This document shows, one piece after another, positions 7,638-15,293 of a stretch of DNA of 19,596 bases (position 1 is the first letter of the stretch; every line of letters begins with the position of its first letter). The position numbers were made by a program, and so were the translations under genes. The DNA is from JAAFHS01 sp046049665. GTDB taxonomy: Bacteria; Pseudomonadota; Alphaproteobacteria; Rhodobacterales; Rhodobacteraceae. The stretch lies in assembly GCA_046049665.1 (NCBI GenBank), contig JBJOQW010000027.1:1-19596 (forward strand). Direction: 5' to 3'. A model generated the notes under the pieces. That model had not been told where the DNA came from and made no database searches. It saw only the letters and a list, made by a program, of their open reading frames with translations.

Positions 7638-8387
7638 TTACCACCGTTTCACTGCTGCGATTGAGGTTTGCGCAAAGCGCGCGTGATCGGACGGGTTATC
7701 ATGCTCCATGATAAAGCGCGTGCAGCCCGCGGCCTTGAGCGCGGCATAGGCGGCTTTCCACTGCACCACGCCTGTGCCGACATCGGCCCAGCCATCTTCA
7801 TCGGCCTTTTGCCCTGCGGGGGCGATGTCCTTGACATGCGCGGTCAGGATGCGCGGGCCATAACGCATGATATAGCGCACCGGGTCCTTGCCACCCTTGA
7901 CCACCCAGGCCACGTCAATTTCCCAGCCCAGCGAGGGGGCTGCATCAAACATCAGGTCATGGGGCACATGGCCGGATGGCAGGTTGACGAATTCGAAGTC
8001 ATGGTTGTGCCAGCCGAATTTCAGGCCCGCCGCGCGGATGGGCGCACCTGCGGCTTCAAGCCGTTTGCCAAAGGCCGTCCAGCCCGCCGCATCGGTGGGG
8101 CGCTGATCGGGCAGAAGATAGGGGCAGATGACGGTATCCATGCCCAGCGTACGCGCCATGCGGATGACTTGATCCGGGTCTTTTTCGACATGATCCACAG
8201 CGAAATGCCCGGTGGGCATGGTCAGCCCGATGGCCTTCAGATCAGCGGCCAAAGGCGTGGCTGCCGCCTCATCGGGGTAGACGCCACCGAAGCCCTCCAC
8301 AGCATCATAGCCTGCGGATTTCAGCATGCGCAGCGTATCGCCCGTGGGCGGGAAGTTGCGCGAAGAGTAGAGTTGATAGCTGATCAT
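7638..8387 (-). CDS. TIM-barrel sugar isomerase/epimerase, AP-endonuclease-2 fold (first copy)
   Basis: A 249-residue xylose-isomerase-like barrel. The four metal ligands expected of the family are readable: Glu132 (WHNHDFEF), Asp158 (WEIDVAWV), His184 (TAHVKDI) and Glu228 (FIMEHDN). Family members isomerise or epimerise sugars, or cleave 3-keto-glycosides and inosose-type keto compounds, using a divalent metal. It is on the short side, closer to the epimerase/lyase members than to true xylose isomerase. AGGGAG lies seven bases before the ATG at 8387 and overlaps the GH2 stop codon, indicating coupled translation. It is followed directly by the Gfo/Idh/MocA dehydrogenase, a pairing seen in inositol and 3-keto-glycoside pathways. 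The reaction itself cannot be read from sequence. Confidence 0.87.
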   Translation of the reverse strand: MISYQLYSSRNFPPTGDTLRMLKSAGYDAVEGFGGVYPDEAAATPLAADLKAIGLTMPTGHFAVDHVEKDPDQVIRMARTLGMDTVICPYLLPDQRPTDAAGWTAFGKRLEAAGAPIRAAGLKFGWHNHDFEFVNLPSGHVPHDLMFDAAPSLGWEIDVAWVVKGGKDPVRYIMRYGPRILTAHVKDIAPAGQKADEDGWADVGTGVVQWKAAYAALKAAGCTRFIMEHDNPSDHARFAQTSIAAVKRW

Positions 8388-8398
8388 GGTCAGGCTCC

Positions 8399-10768
8399 CT
8401 AGGTGGCGGAATAGAGATCGCGCACGGTAAACGCGGGCGTTGCATCGGGATGATCGGGGGTAAAGGTCAGGTCCAGCGGCATGGTCGGCACGACGGTGCG
8501 CGCGTTGGTGGAAAACCGCCCCGGCACATCAGCCTCGACCGTCAGGAACACGGACAGGGCCGAAACGCTGACATGCAGATGCCAGACGCCGCCCTGCTGT
8601 TCGGCGCGCAGTTGCGGATGGGTAGGCTGCAGATCATAGGTTTTCCACGGGCGCGGGGCATGGATTTCGCAGCCCTGCGCCTGCCCTGCGGTGAACACGA
8701 AGCCCAAAATCTCTTGCGGGCCAAGGTCCGACAAGGCAACGCGCGCAAGTTCGATCACGGTGTTGCTGGGCAAAATGCCCTCGGCATCGACCAGCTTGCG
8801 CGATGTGCCATCCATGGCGCTGGCGCGACAGGACAGGCTGATGGACTGCGGCGAAGGTGTATCATTCACGCCTTTCAGCACCAGATCATCGCCTTCGGGA
8901 ATGCAGACCACCGTCACCGGCGCATAGAATGATTTCGCCATGTGATGCAGCAGTTTCCATCCACCACCATGGTCAAGGCTGGCCCAGGAACAGACGGGCC
9001 ATGTGTCATTCAGCTGCCAGTAAAGCGTGCCCATGCAATGCGGCATCAGGCTGCGCCACTGGGTGATGGCGGTCTTGATGGCAAGGCCCTGCTGGACCTG
9101 TGACAGGTAGACAAAGCTGGGAAAATCCACCGGAAAGCGGAAATAGCGGAACATGGTTTCGGCGATGCGGGCATTGCCGCCGGGGTTTTTCTGGTGGCTT
9201 TCCATCACGGGGCTGGCGATGTTCCAGTCCTTCGGATCGGCGAACCGCTTGATGGCGGACATCGAGGGAAAGGACTGGAACCCGAATTCTGAAACGAACC
9301 GGGGGCTGATATCGCGGTAATGGTCGAAATCCCGCCCCTCGTGCCAAACGCTCCAGAAGTGCATATCGCCCGAGCCGTCATTGTGCCAAGCATCCCCGAA
9401 CGCCAATAATGGCCCCTGAGACGGACTGGAAGGCCACCAGTTCGCGCCGGGCAAGGTGGACAGCAACGCCGTCTCCACCGTCCGGTTCAGCCGGTCGTAG
9501 TTTACGAGATAGCGATCCCGGTCATTCCGGGTTTCCGGCCACCAGTTCAGCGCCCCCACCAGTTCATTGTCGCCGCACCAAACCGCCATGCAAGCATGGT
9601 GATTGATCCGGGCGACGACATCGCGCACTTCGGCGTCAACTTCCGATAGAAACGCCGGTGTCGAGGGGTACATATGGCAAGCGAACATGAAGTCTTGCCA
9701 GACCATCAATCCAAGTTCATCGCAGAGGTCATAGAACCAATCCGGCTCGTACCGCCCGCCGCCCCAGACGCGGATCATGTTCATGTTGGCGTCCACAGCC
9801 GATTGCAGCAGATCGCGGACAGCCTCAACGTTGATCCGGCTTACAAGCGCGTCGGCGGGAATCCAGTTGGCCCCCTTGGCAAACACCGCCCTCCCGTTGA
9901 CCTGGATGCCAAAGGACCGCCCGGCTTCATCCGGCTCGGACACAAGACGCATGTCCCGCAGCCCGATCCGCCGCACCGCCCGCGCGCTGCCGCTGGTCAC
10001 GACCAGATCGTGCAGAACCTGCGCGCCTTGGCCTGCGGGCCACCATAGGACCGGACCCTGGATAACCAGAACCAAATGCGCAACGCCTCCAACGACTTTG
10101 GAGGTTTGCGATACCCCACAAAGGTTTGCCGTCACATCCTCAGTCGTCGCTTGCACCGTCAGTCGCACTTCGACGCTGCCGTCCGAATGCCGCTGGTCAA
10201 CGATGATATCCCCGATCCGTGGGCCAACAGGTTCCAACCGGATCGCACCCGACACACCGAAGTTCCCAAGCGCGATGTTCCAGTCCCAGCCGAAATCGCA
10301 CTGCACCTTTCGCAGCATGTTCACATGCGGGATGGGGCCATTCGTCTGCTGGTAGGGAATGTAGAAGGGCATCGCAGCCTGACGCGCCGCGGCCGCCCTC
10401 ACGGGTGAGCGGAACACCAGCTCCACCGTATTCTCGCCTGCTTTCAGCGCGGCCGAAACATCCACCCGCCAGCGCCGATGCACGTTCGCGGCCGACAGGA
10501 CCAGCTGTCCATTCAACCGGATATCGACGACGGTATCCAGCCCTTCGACCACCAGCACGGCAGCTGCCCCATCATGAGTGAACACGCGCCGCGCCACCCA
10601 GTCCCGCTCGGAAACCCAGCGCACGTCATACTCGTTCCGGCCCCAGTATGGGTCCGGGATCACCCCAGCTTTCGCCAGTGCGGACACCCCATCGCCAGGC
10701 AGGTCAAAGTCAATAACATGGGCGCCGCTTTCATCCGAAAGCGTCCAGCACCCCGCCAGATCGAGCAT
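8399..10768 (-). CDS. Glycoside hydrolase family 2 beta-mannosidase, cytoplasmic
   Basis: The 789-residue enzyme has the layout of bacterial beta-mannosidases: N-terminal sugar-binding jelly roll (about 1-180, with GWDWNIALG), an immunoglobulin-like domain (about 185-275), a catalytic TIM barrel (about 280-600) and C-terminal beta domains. Glu402 in AVWCGDNE is the acid/base and Glu494 in FVSEFGFQSFP the nucleophile. RVWGGGRYEPDWFYDLCDELGLM and VWQDFMFACHMYP are typical of mannosidases rather than beta-galactosidases. It would remove terminal beta-linked mannose from imported oligosaccharides or mannosides. There is no signal peptide. The ATG is four bases beyond the end of the ATPase stop region, with AGGA eight bases upstream inside the end of the ATPase gene. 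Activity on another beta-glycoside cannot be excluded, since GH2 specificity varies. Confidence 0.9.
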   Translation of the reverse strand: MLDLAGCWTLSDESGAHVIDFDLPGDGVSALAKAGVIPDPYWGRNEYDVRWVSERDWVARRVFTHDGAAAVLVVEGLDTVVDIRLNGQLVLSAANVHRRWRVDVSAALKAGENTVELVFRSPVRAAAARQAAMPFYIPYQQTNGPIPHVNMLRKVQCDFGWDWNIALGNFGVSGAIRLEPVGPRIGDIIVDQRHSDGSVEVRLTVQATTEDVTANLCGVSQTSKVVGGVAHLVLVIQGPVLWWPAGQGAQVLHDLVVTSGSARAVRRIGLRDMRLVSEPDEAGRSFGIQVNGRAVFAKGANWIPADALVSRINVEAVRDLLQSAVDANMNMIRVWGGGRYEPDWFYDLCDELGLMVWQDFMFACHMYPSTPAFLSEVDAEVRDVVARINHHACMAVWCGDNELVGALNWWPETRNDRDRYLVNYDRLNRTVETALLSTLPGANWWPSSPSQGPLLAFGDAWHNDGSGDMHFWSVWHEGRDFDHYRDISPRFVSEFGFQSFPSMSAIKRFADPKDWNIASPVMESHQKNPGGNARIAETMFRYFRFPVDFPSFVYLSQVQQGLAIKTAITQWRSLMPHCMGTLYWQLNDTWPVCSWASLDHGGGWKLLHHMAKSFYAPVTVVCIPEGDDLVLKGVNDTPSPQSISLSCRASAMDGTSRKLVDAEGILPSNTVIELARVALSDLGPQEILGFVFTAGQAQGCEIHAPRPWKTYDLQPTHPQLRAEQQGGVWHLHVSVSALSVFLTVEADVPGRFSTNARTVVPTMPLDLTFTPDHPDATPAFTVRDLYSAT

Positions 10769-10771
10769 CGT

Positions 10772-11851
10772 TCAAATCCTTTGTTCCGTCTTTGCGTCAA
10801 AGAGCGAGGCCTTGGGGATATCCAGCCCCAGATGCACCTTCGTCCCCGGCGGCAGCCGGCCTTCGACCGGCACCCGCACGCTCAGGTTGACCCCTTCGGC
10901 CTTCAGCCACAAAAGGCTGTCCGCCCCCAAGTTCTCGTCAATCTCCACCTCGGCCGAGATCGAAGGCCCTGCCAAAGGCGTCGTCGACACCGTGATATGT
11001 TCGGGCCGGACGCCCAGGATCGCGTGATCCCGATCCAGCACTGCCCCGCCCTCATAGCCCGCAAGGTCGATCCTGGTGGAGCCGAACTGGAAGGCGCGGC
11101 CGGAATCCACCGTCTGCCCTTGCAAGAAGTTCATCGAGGGGCTGCCGATGAAGCCCGCGACGAACAGGTTCGAGGGGCGGTTGTAGATCTCCAGCGGTCC
11201 GGCCAGCTGCTGGATCACGCCGCCCTTCATCACCGCGATGCGGTCGGCGAGCGTCAGCGCCTCGATCTGGTCGTGGGTCACATAGACCATCGTGTTGCCA
11301 AGCTGGTTGTGCAGCCGCTTGATCTCGACCCGCAATTCGCTGCGCAGCTTGGCGTCCAGGTTCGATAAGGGTTCGTCGAACAGGAATACGTCCACGTCGC
11401 GGACCAGCGCGCGCCCGATGGCGACCCGCTGCCTCTGCCCGCCCGACAGGGCCGCGGGTTTCCGGTCCAGCAAGGGCTGAATCTGCAGGATCTCTGCCGC
11501 CCGGGCGATGCGCTTGTCGATCTCGGGCTGCGGGACCTTGGCGTTTTTCAGACCAAACGACAGGTTCCCCCGCACGGTCATCTGCGGATAAAGCGCATAG
11601 GACTGGAACACCATGCCGATGCCACGATCCGAAGGCTCGGCCCATGTCACGTTCTTGCCCTTGATCCAGATTTGCCCGTCAGTGATGTCCAACAGCCCTG
11701 CAAGGCAGTTCAGCAGGGTGGATTTGCCACAGCCCGAAGGCCCCAGCAGCACGATGAATTCACCCGTCGCCACCTCAAGGTTCATCTTTTGCAGCACAGA
11801 CACTGCACCGAAATTCAGCGTAAGGTCGCGGACAGAGATGGAAGAAGTCAT
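10772..11851 (-). CDS. Sugar ABC transporter ATP-binding protein (MalK/UgpC type)
   Basis: This 359-residue ATPase energises the import system encoded just upstream. All motifs are present: Walker A GPSGCGKST (37-45), Q-loop Gln83, signature LSGGQRQR (135-142), Walker B VFLFDEP (155-161), D-loop SNLD and H-loop His193 (VTHDQ). A C-terminal TOBE/MalK-type regulatory region follows from about residue 240 (GSPSMNFLQG, LGVRPEH). The gene begins four bases after the second permease stop and ends three bases before the GH2 start. MalK-type ATPases sometimes serve several transporters, but its place in this operon argues for a dedicated role. It is a peripheral protein on the cytoplasmic face of the membrane. 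Confidence 0.95.
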   Translation of the reverse strand: MTSSISVRDLTLNFGAVSVLQKMNLEVATGEFIVLLGPSGCGKSTLLNCLAGLLDITDGQIWIKGKNVTWAEPSDRGIGMVFQSYALYPQMTVRGNLSFGLKNAKVPQPEIDKRIARAAEILQIQPLLDRKPAALSGGQRQRVAIGRALVRDVDVFLFDEPLSNLDAKLRSELRVEIKRLHNQLGNTMVYVTHDQIEALTLADRIAVMKGGVIQQLAGPLEIYNRPSNLFVAGFIGSPSMNFLQGQTVDSGRAFQFGSTRIDLAGYEGGAVLDRDHAILGVRPEHITVSTTPLAGPSISAEVEIDENLGADSLLWLKAEGVNLSVRVPVEGRLPPGTKVHLGLDIPKASLFDAKTEQRI

Positions 11852-11855
11852 GCCA

Positions 11856-12764
11856 TTAGCCTTTCACAGCGCCCGCAGCGATTCCGCGCACGAACAGCCT
11901 GCCAGAGATGAAGTAAACGATCAGCGGAACCAGCCCGGTCAGCATGGTTGCGGCCATGTTGACGTTGTATTCCTTGACCCCCTGAACCGAGTTGACGATA
12001 TTGTTCAGCTGCACGGTCATCGGGTAGAGATCGGGCTTCGTGAAGACTACGCCAAACAGGAAATCATTCCAGATACCCGTGACTTGCAGGATGATCGCCA
12101 CGACGAAAATGGGCAGGCTCATCGGCATCATGATGCGGAAGTAAATGCCCCAGAACCCGGCGCCATCCACGCGGGCGGCCTTGAACAACTCTTCGGGGAT
12201 GGAACTGAAGTAATTGCGGAACAGCAGGGTCAGGATCGGCATGCCAAAGATGGTATGCACAAGGATCAGCCCCCAGAGCGTGCCGTAAATGCCCATCTCG
12301 CGCAGCAGGATGACAATGGGATACAGCATGATCTGATAAGGGATGAAGGACCCGAAGATCAGGATGGTGAAGAACACCTCTGATCCCTTGAACTTCCAGT
12401 TGATCAGCGCATAGCCGTTCACACTTGCCACCGCGATCGAGATGATCACGGACGGCACCGTGATCAGCACGGAATTCCAGAACCCGCGCGAAAGCCCGTC
12501 ACAGTTCAGGCCCGTGCAGGCCGTGGCCCAAGCCTTGACCCAGGGTTCGAAGGTAACCTCAACAGGCGGGGCAAAGATGTTGCCAAGCCGGATTTCGGGC
12601 ATGCCCTTCACGGACGTCATCACCATCACCCACAGGGGCAGGATGTAGTACAGGCACACAAGGCCCAGAATGCCGTAAAGCATGATGTTGCGGCCTGACA
12701 GAACGCGCTTTGGCTTGGCGCCGCGCGGGCCGTCCATGATGTGGCTTGCGGTCAGGTCAGCCAT
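11856..12764 (-). CDS. Sugar ABC transporter permease, MalG-like (CUT1 family)
   Basis: The 302-residue inner-membrane protein has about six hydrophobic segments (roughly 29-50, 100-121, 131-153, 163-183, 216-238, 271-290). The cytoplasmic EAA loop, EELFKAARVDGAGFWGIYF, lies at 191-209 and docks the ATPase. The C-terminus FVRGIAAGAVKG is typical of MalG-type permeases. I chose the ATG at 12764 because it follows GGGGG at suitable spacing and overlaps the end of the upstream permease by eight bases; the open frame extends to a TTG at 12785. With the other permease it forms the heterodimeric channel for an oligosaccharide or glycoside. Confidence 0.93.
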   Translation of the reverse strand: MADLTASHIMDGPRGAKPKRVLSGRNIMLYGILGLVCLYYILPLWVMVMTSVKGMPEIRLGNIFAPPVEVTFEPWVKAWATACTGLNCDGLSRGFWNSVLITVPSVIISIAVASVNGYALINWKFKGSEVFFTILIFGSFIPYQIMLYPIVILLREMGIYGTLWGLILVHTIFGMPILTLLFRNYFSSIPEELFKAARVDGAGFWGIYFRIMMPMSLPIFVVAIILQVTGIWNDFLFGVVFTKPDLYPMTVQLNNIVNSVQGVKEYNVNMAATMLTGLVPLIVYFISGRLFVRGIAAGAVKG

Positions 12765-13659
12765 GCTTTTTGCCCCCGAATTCAAGGTAAGCCCAGGGGA
12801 TCAGCACGATCAGCACAGATAGCAGCATCATGGTTGATGCAGCAAAGCCCTGCCCAAGGTTCTGCGCCTGAAACATGTAGTCATAGACATACATTGCGGG
12901 CACTTGGCTGGCATTGCCGCCCGGCCCCCCGCTGGTCATGGCGACGACCAGATCATAAAGCTTGATGATACCCGCCGCCACGATCACCAGCGTGGTGATG
13001 AACACCGGGCGCATCATCGGGATGATGACGACGACATAGGTTTTCCATGTGGGAATGCCGTCAACGCGCGCGGCCTTCCAGATATCGTCATCAATGCCGC
13101 GCAGACCTGCCAGCATCAGGCACATGACAAACCCCGTGCCCTGCCACAGCCCGGCGATCAGCAGGCCGTACAGCACGGTGTCAGGGTTATGCAGCGGATC
13201 GAAGTTGAAGCTTTCCCAGCCCCAGCTGCGCACAATGCCCTGAATGCCGAAATCGGGGTTCAGGATCCATTGCCAGACAAGGCCCGTCACGATGAAGGAA
13301 AGCGCGAATGGGTAAAGCATGATGGTGCGGAACGTGTCTTCGAACCGGATCTTCTGATCCATCAGGACGGCCAGCAAAAACCCCATGCAGATGGTGAAAA
13401 TCAGGCTCATCACCCCGAAAAACGCAAGGTTTTCAATCGATACCATCCAACGGCTATTCGACCACAGGCGTTCGTATTGGTCCAGGCCCACAAAATTCGT
13501 GCGCGGCAGCAGTTTGGAGTTGGTAAAGGAATAGACGACTGTCCAGATCGTGCCGCCCAGAAACACCACAAGCGTGGTGAGCACCATCGGAATGGCCGCA
13601 ATCTTGGCGTTGAAGTTATGGAAAAGTCGCGCCGGACGGCCCTTGCCTGCCATGCCCAT
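12757..13659 (-). CDS. Sugar ABC transporter permease, MalF-like (CUT1 family)
   Basis: A 300-residue permease with about six membrane segments (roughly 20-43, 78-98, 110-132, 161-185, 217-240, 272-291) and an EAA loop, DDDIWKAARVDGIPTWKTYV, at 190-209. It lacks the large periplasmic insertion of enteric MalF, as is usual for the CUT1 family outside enterics. LYPFALSFIVTGLVWQWILN is characteristic. Two ATGs are possible (13659 and 13653); GGGGGGA lies only a base or so before the first, so the second may be favoured. It is separated from the binding-protein gene by 68 bases that contain a strong hairpin. Confidence 0.93.
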   Translation of the reverse strand: MGMAGKGRPARLFHNFNAKIAAIPMVLTTLVVFLGGTIWTVVYSFTNSKLLPRTNFVGLDQYERLWSNSRWMVSIENLAFFGVMSLIFTICMGFLLAVLMDQKIRFEDTFRTIMLYPFALSFIVTGLVWQWILNPDFGIQGIVRSWGWESFNFDPLHNPDTVLYGLLIAGLWQGTGFVMCLMLAGLRGIDDDIWKAARVDGIPTWKTYVVVIIPMMRPVFITTLVIVAAGIIKLYDLVVAMTSGGPGGNASQVPAMYVYDYMFQAQNLGQGFAASTMMLLSVLIVLIPWAYLEFGGKKHG

Positions 13660-13683
13660 GTCCCCCCTGAAATCCAGACAGCA

Positions 13684-13711
13684 GCGCCGCCCGGGTTTCT
13701 CCGGACGGCGC
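13684..13711 (-). other. Intercistronic stem-loop after the binding-protein gene
   Basis: The minus-strand RNA folds GCGCCGUCCGG against CCGGGCGGCGC around a six-base loop: 11 pairs, one of them G-U. On the plus strand the same site has a C/A mismatch, so the stem is only perfect in the operon mRNA. No T-run follows. Such hairpins commonly protect the binding-protein message and lower permease expression; this role is inferred. Confidence 0.7.
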
Positions 13712-13727
13712 AGATCGTAAGCCCGCC

Positions 13728-14954
13728 TTAGTTGGCAGACAGGATTTCAACCCACTTTGCCTGCGCATCGGCAGGGGCCATGTCGGATTTCCAGAATTCC
13801 ACCATCAGGTCTTCAGCCTGCTTGACGGTGTCCGGGGTCCAAAGCTGGTCACCCGATGGCACGATGTTGCCACCGGCCAGAATTTCCAGACCCTTCTTCA
13901 TGCAGTCATTTGCCGCTGCCAGATCAACGTCACCACGGATTGGCAAAGAGCCTTTCTTCAGGTTGAACGCCACTTGCAGTTCAGGCGAAACCAGCAGGGC
14001 AGCAAGGCGCTTTTGTGCTTCTTCCTTGGCCGGATCATCCAGTTTCGGGAAGTAGAACGCATCACCACCGGTCGAGATATACTGGTTCATCCCCATGCCT
14101 GGCAGGCAGGTGTAATCGGTGCCGGCCACTTCGCCAGCTACCTGGAATTCGCCCTGCGCCCAGTCACCCATGATCTGGCCAGCGGCCGCATCGGTGATGA
14201 CAAGGTTTGTTGCCTGGTTCCAGTCCTGCACGTTCGAGCCAACAGCCAGCGCACGCGCGTCAGCAGCAGCCTGGAACACGGCAGCCATTTCAGGGCCAGC
14301 AGCCGCAGCCATGTCCTTGTCAATGTTGACCGTTTTCCACAGGTCCAGACCGCCCACGCCAATCGTCAGCGCACCGAAGGCCAGGTTCGACTGCCAGGGC
14401 TGGTCGCCCAGTGCCAGCGGTACCTTGCCTGCTGCGCGCACCTGATCGGCGGTTGCCACGAATTCGGTCCAGTTGGTTGGCACCGGGATACCGATGTCTT
14501 CGTACACCTTGTTCGACAGCCACAGCCATTCAGGCGAATGGATGTTCACAGGTGCACAATAAATGCGCCCGTCAACGGTGCAGGCGTCCAGCAGCGATGG
14601 TGGGTTGACGATTTCCTTCCAGTTGTTGGCCTCGGCCACATCCGTCAGGTCCAGCATCAGGCCCGCTTCGACCAGTTCCAGCGCCTGCTGGCCATGGTTG
14701 AACTGCGTGGCACCCATCGGGTCACCGCCGGTGATCCGGCTGATCATGATCGGGCGCGCCGTGCCGCCACCGCCAGCAATGGCGCCGTCAACCCACTTGT
14801 CGCCCGAGGCATCAAATGCCTTGGCCATTTCAGCAACGGCAGCCGCTTCGCCGCCTGACGTCCACCAATGCGTCACTTCCAGTTCTTCGCCAAAGGCAAA
14901 GGTCGGCAGGGCAACCGACGCACACAGCGCGGCCACCAGATTGAACTTCTTCAT
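13728..14954 (-). CDS. Periplasmic sugar-binding protein of the ABC importer (CUT1, extracellular family 1)
   Basis: The 408-residue precursor starts with a clear signal peptide (MKKFNLVAALCASVALPTFA, cleavage near residue 20-22). The mature start EELEVTHWWTSGGEAAAVAE is typical of family 1 solute-binding proteins, as are the later LDLTDVAEANNWKEI, NIHSPEWLWLSNKVYEDIG and GDAFYFPKLDD. It captures the sugar in the periplasm and hands it to the permeases. No lipobox is seen, so it should be soluble. A strong ribosome-binding site (GGGAGGA, four bases of spacing) precedes the ATG at 14954. It is the first gene of the minus-strand operon and lies directly behind the palindromic operators. The family resembles those for mono- and disaccharides or glycosides; the ligand is not predictable from sequence. 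Confidence 0.95.
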   Translation of the reverse strand: MKKFNLVAALCASVALPTFAFGEELEVTHWWTSGGEAAAVAEMAKAFDASGDKWVDGAIAGGGGTARPIMISRITGGDPMGATQFNHGQQALELVEAGLMLDLTDVAEANNWKEIVNPPSLLDACTVDGRIYCAPVNIHSPEWLWLSNKVYEDIGIPVPTNWTEFVATADQVRAAGKVPLALGDQPWQSNLAFGALTIGVGGLDLWKTVNIDKDMAAAAGPEMAAVFQAAADARALAVGSNVQDWNQATNLVITDAAAGQIMGDWAQGEFQVAGEVAGTDYTCLPGMGMNQYISTGGDAFYFPKLDDPAKEEAQKRLAALLVSPELQVAFNLKKGSLPIRGDVDLAAANDCMKKGLEILAGGNIVPSGDQLWTPDTVKQAEDLMVEFWKSDMAPADAQAKWVEILSAN

Positions 14955-14967
14955 GCAGTCCTCCCTA

Positions 14968-14979
14968 GCTAACGTTCTC
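14968..14979. promoter_or_regulatory. Possible third, degenerate AACGTT operator half-site
   Basis: GCTAACGTTCTC keeps the TAACGTT core of the two better sites but has a poor right half. Its centre is 16 bp from the next site, and it sits just upstream of the binding-protein ribosome-binding site. It may be an auxiliary site or chance. Confidence 0.35.
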
Positions 14980-14982
14980 TTC

Positions 14983-14996
14983 CTGTAACGTTATAG
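14983..14996. promoter_or_regulatory. Probable LacI-family operator O1
   Basis: CTGTAACGTTATAG is a 14-bp palindrome with a single mismatched pair. It is centred on CG, as LacI-family operators usually are, and lies in the divergent promoter region between the ABC operon and the LacI-type regulator. It would fall around or just after the inferred start of the minus-strand transcript. Its centre is 21 bp (two helical turns) from O2. Confidence 0.7.
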
Positions 14997-15002
14997 AATC
15001 AG

Positions 15003-15030
15003 CCTATAACGTTATAGTTTTCCCGATCAA
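15003..15030 (-). promoter_or_regulatory. Candidate promoter of the ABC/glycosidase operon
   Basis: On the minus strand TTGATC (15030-15025) and TATAGG (15008-15003) are separated by 16 bp, each matching four of six consensus bases. A better -35-like TTGACC (15055-15050) has no -10 at a proper distance. The overlap with operator O2 supports the assignment, but it is by eye only. Confidence 0.4.
15004..15017. promoter_or_regulatory. Probable LacI-family operator O2 (perfect palindrome)
   Basis: CTATAACGTTATAG is a perfect 14-bp palindrome centred on CG. It overlaps the candidate -10 box of the minus-strand operon, so binding should block transcription. The regulator encoded 277 bp away is the obvious candidate ligand; control of the plus-strand unit from the same sites is also likely. 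Confidence 0.75.
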
Positions 15031-15087
15031 GGAATCTTTTTGCTTGCAGGGTCAATTCTTCCGCGCCTTCAATAGAGAGGAATCGCG

Positions 15088-15105
15088 ATGGTCATCGCAG
15101 CCTGA
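15088..15105 (+). other. Possible five-codon leader ORF upstream of the LacI-type gene
   Basis: GAGAGG stands seven bases before an ATG that opens a five-codon frame (MVIAA) closed by TGA, about 190 bases before the regulator start. The ribosome-binding site is better than expected for chance, yet so short a frame has no coding signal and may mean nothing. Confidence 0.15.
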
Positions 15106-15293
15106 AGGACCGTGCAAGTGCAGCAGAATTGGGTGACATTCGGATCACAACAGCCTGCCGACAAGGGTGTTTCATCCCTTTCTGCACCTGCGCAATCAGT
15201 GCATATCGCAGGCATGATCTGTCCAACAGCAATGTCGCCCCGATTCGCTGCCAGCCTTGCCGCGGCCAATCTGCCGCAGGCCGGAGGTGCGAC

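Noticed and set aside
9420..11851. Impression that the 5' half of the GH2 gene and the ATPase gene differ in codon style from their neighbours (possible recombination mosaic)
   Set aside because: A hand sample of glutamate codons was mixed in both halves of the GH2 gene; there is no clear break without a proper codon-usage calculation.
13974..14858. Long antisense open frames (also 4127-4885, 5361-6050, 6367-7266, 10478-11368 and 12904-13731)
   Set aside because: They mirror well-supported genes in GC-rich DNA, have histidine/arginine/glycine-rich low-grade composition and no plausible starts.
15163..15180. Small AAGGG/CCCTT hairpin followed by a short T-run in the LacI-gene leader
   Set aside because: Only about five pairs plus a bulged extension; expected by chance in a 277-bp leader.
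15129..15293. 55-codon N-terminal extension of the LacI-type gene
   Set aside because: The extension is unlike LacI proteins, and a strong GGAGG lies before the internal ATG at 15294.
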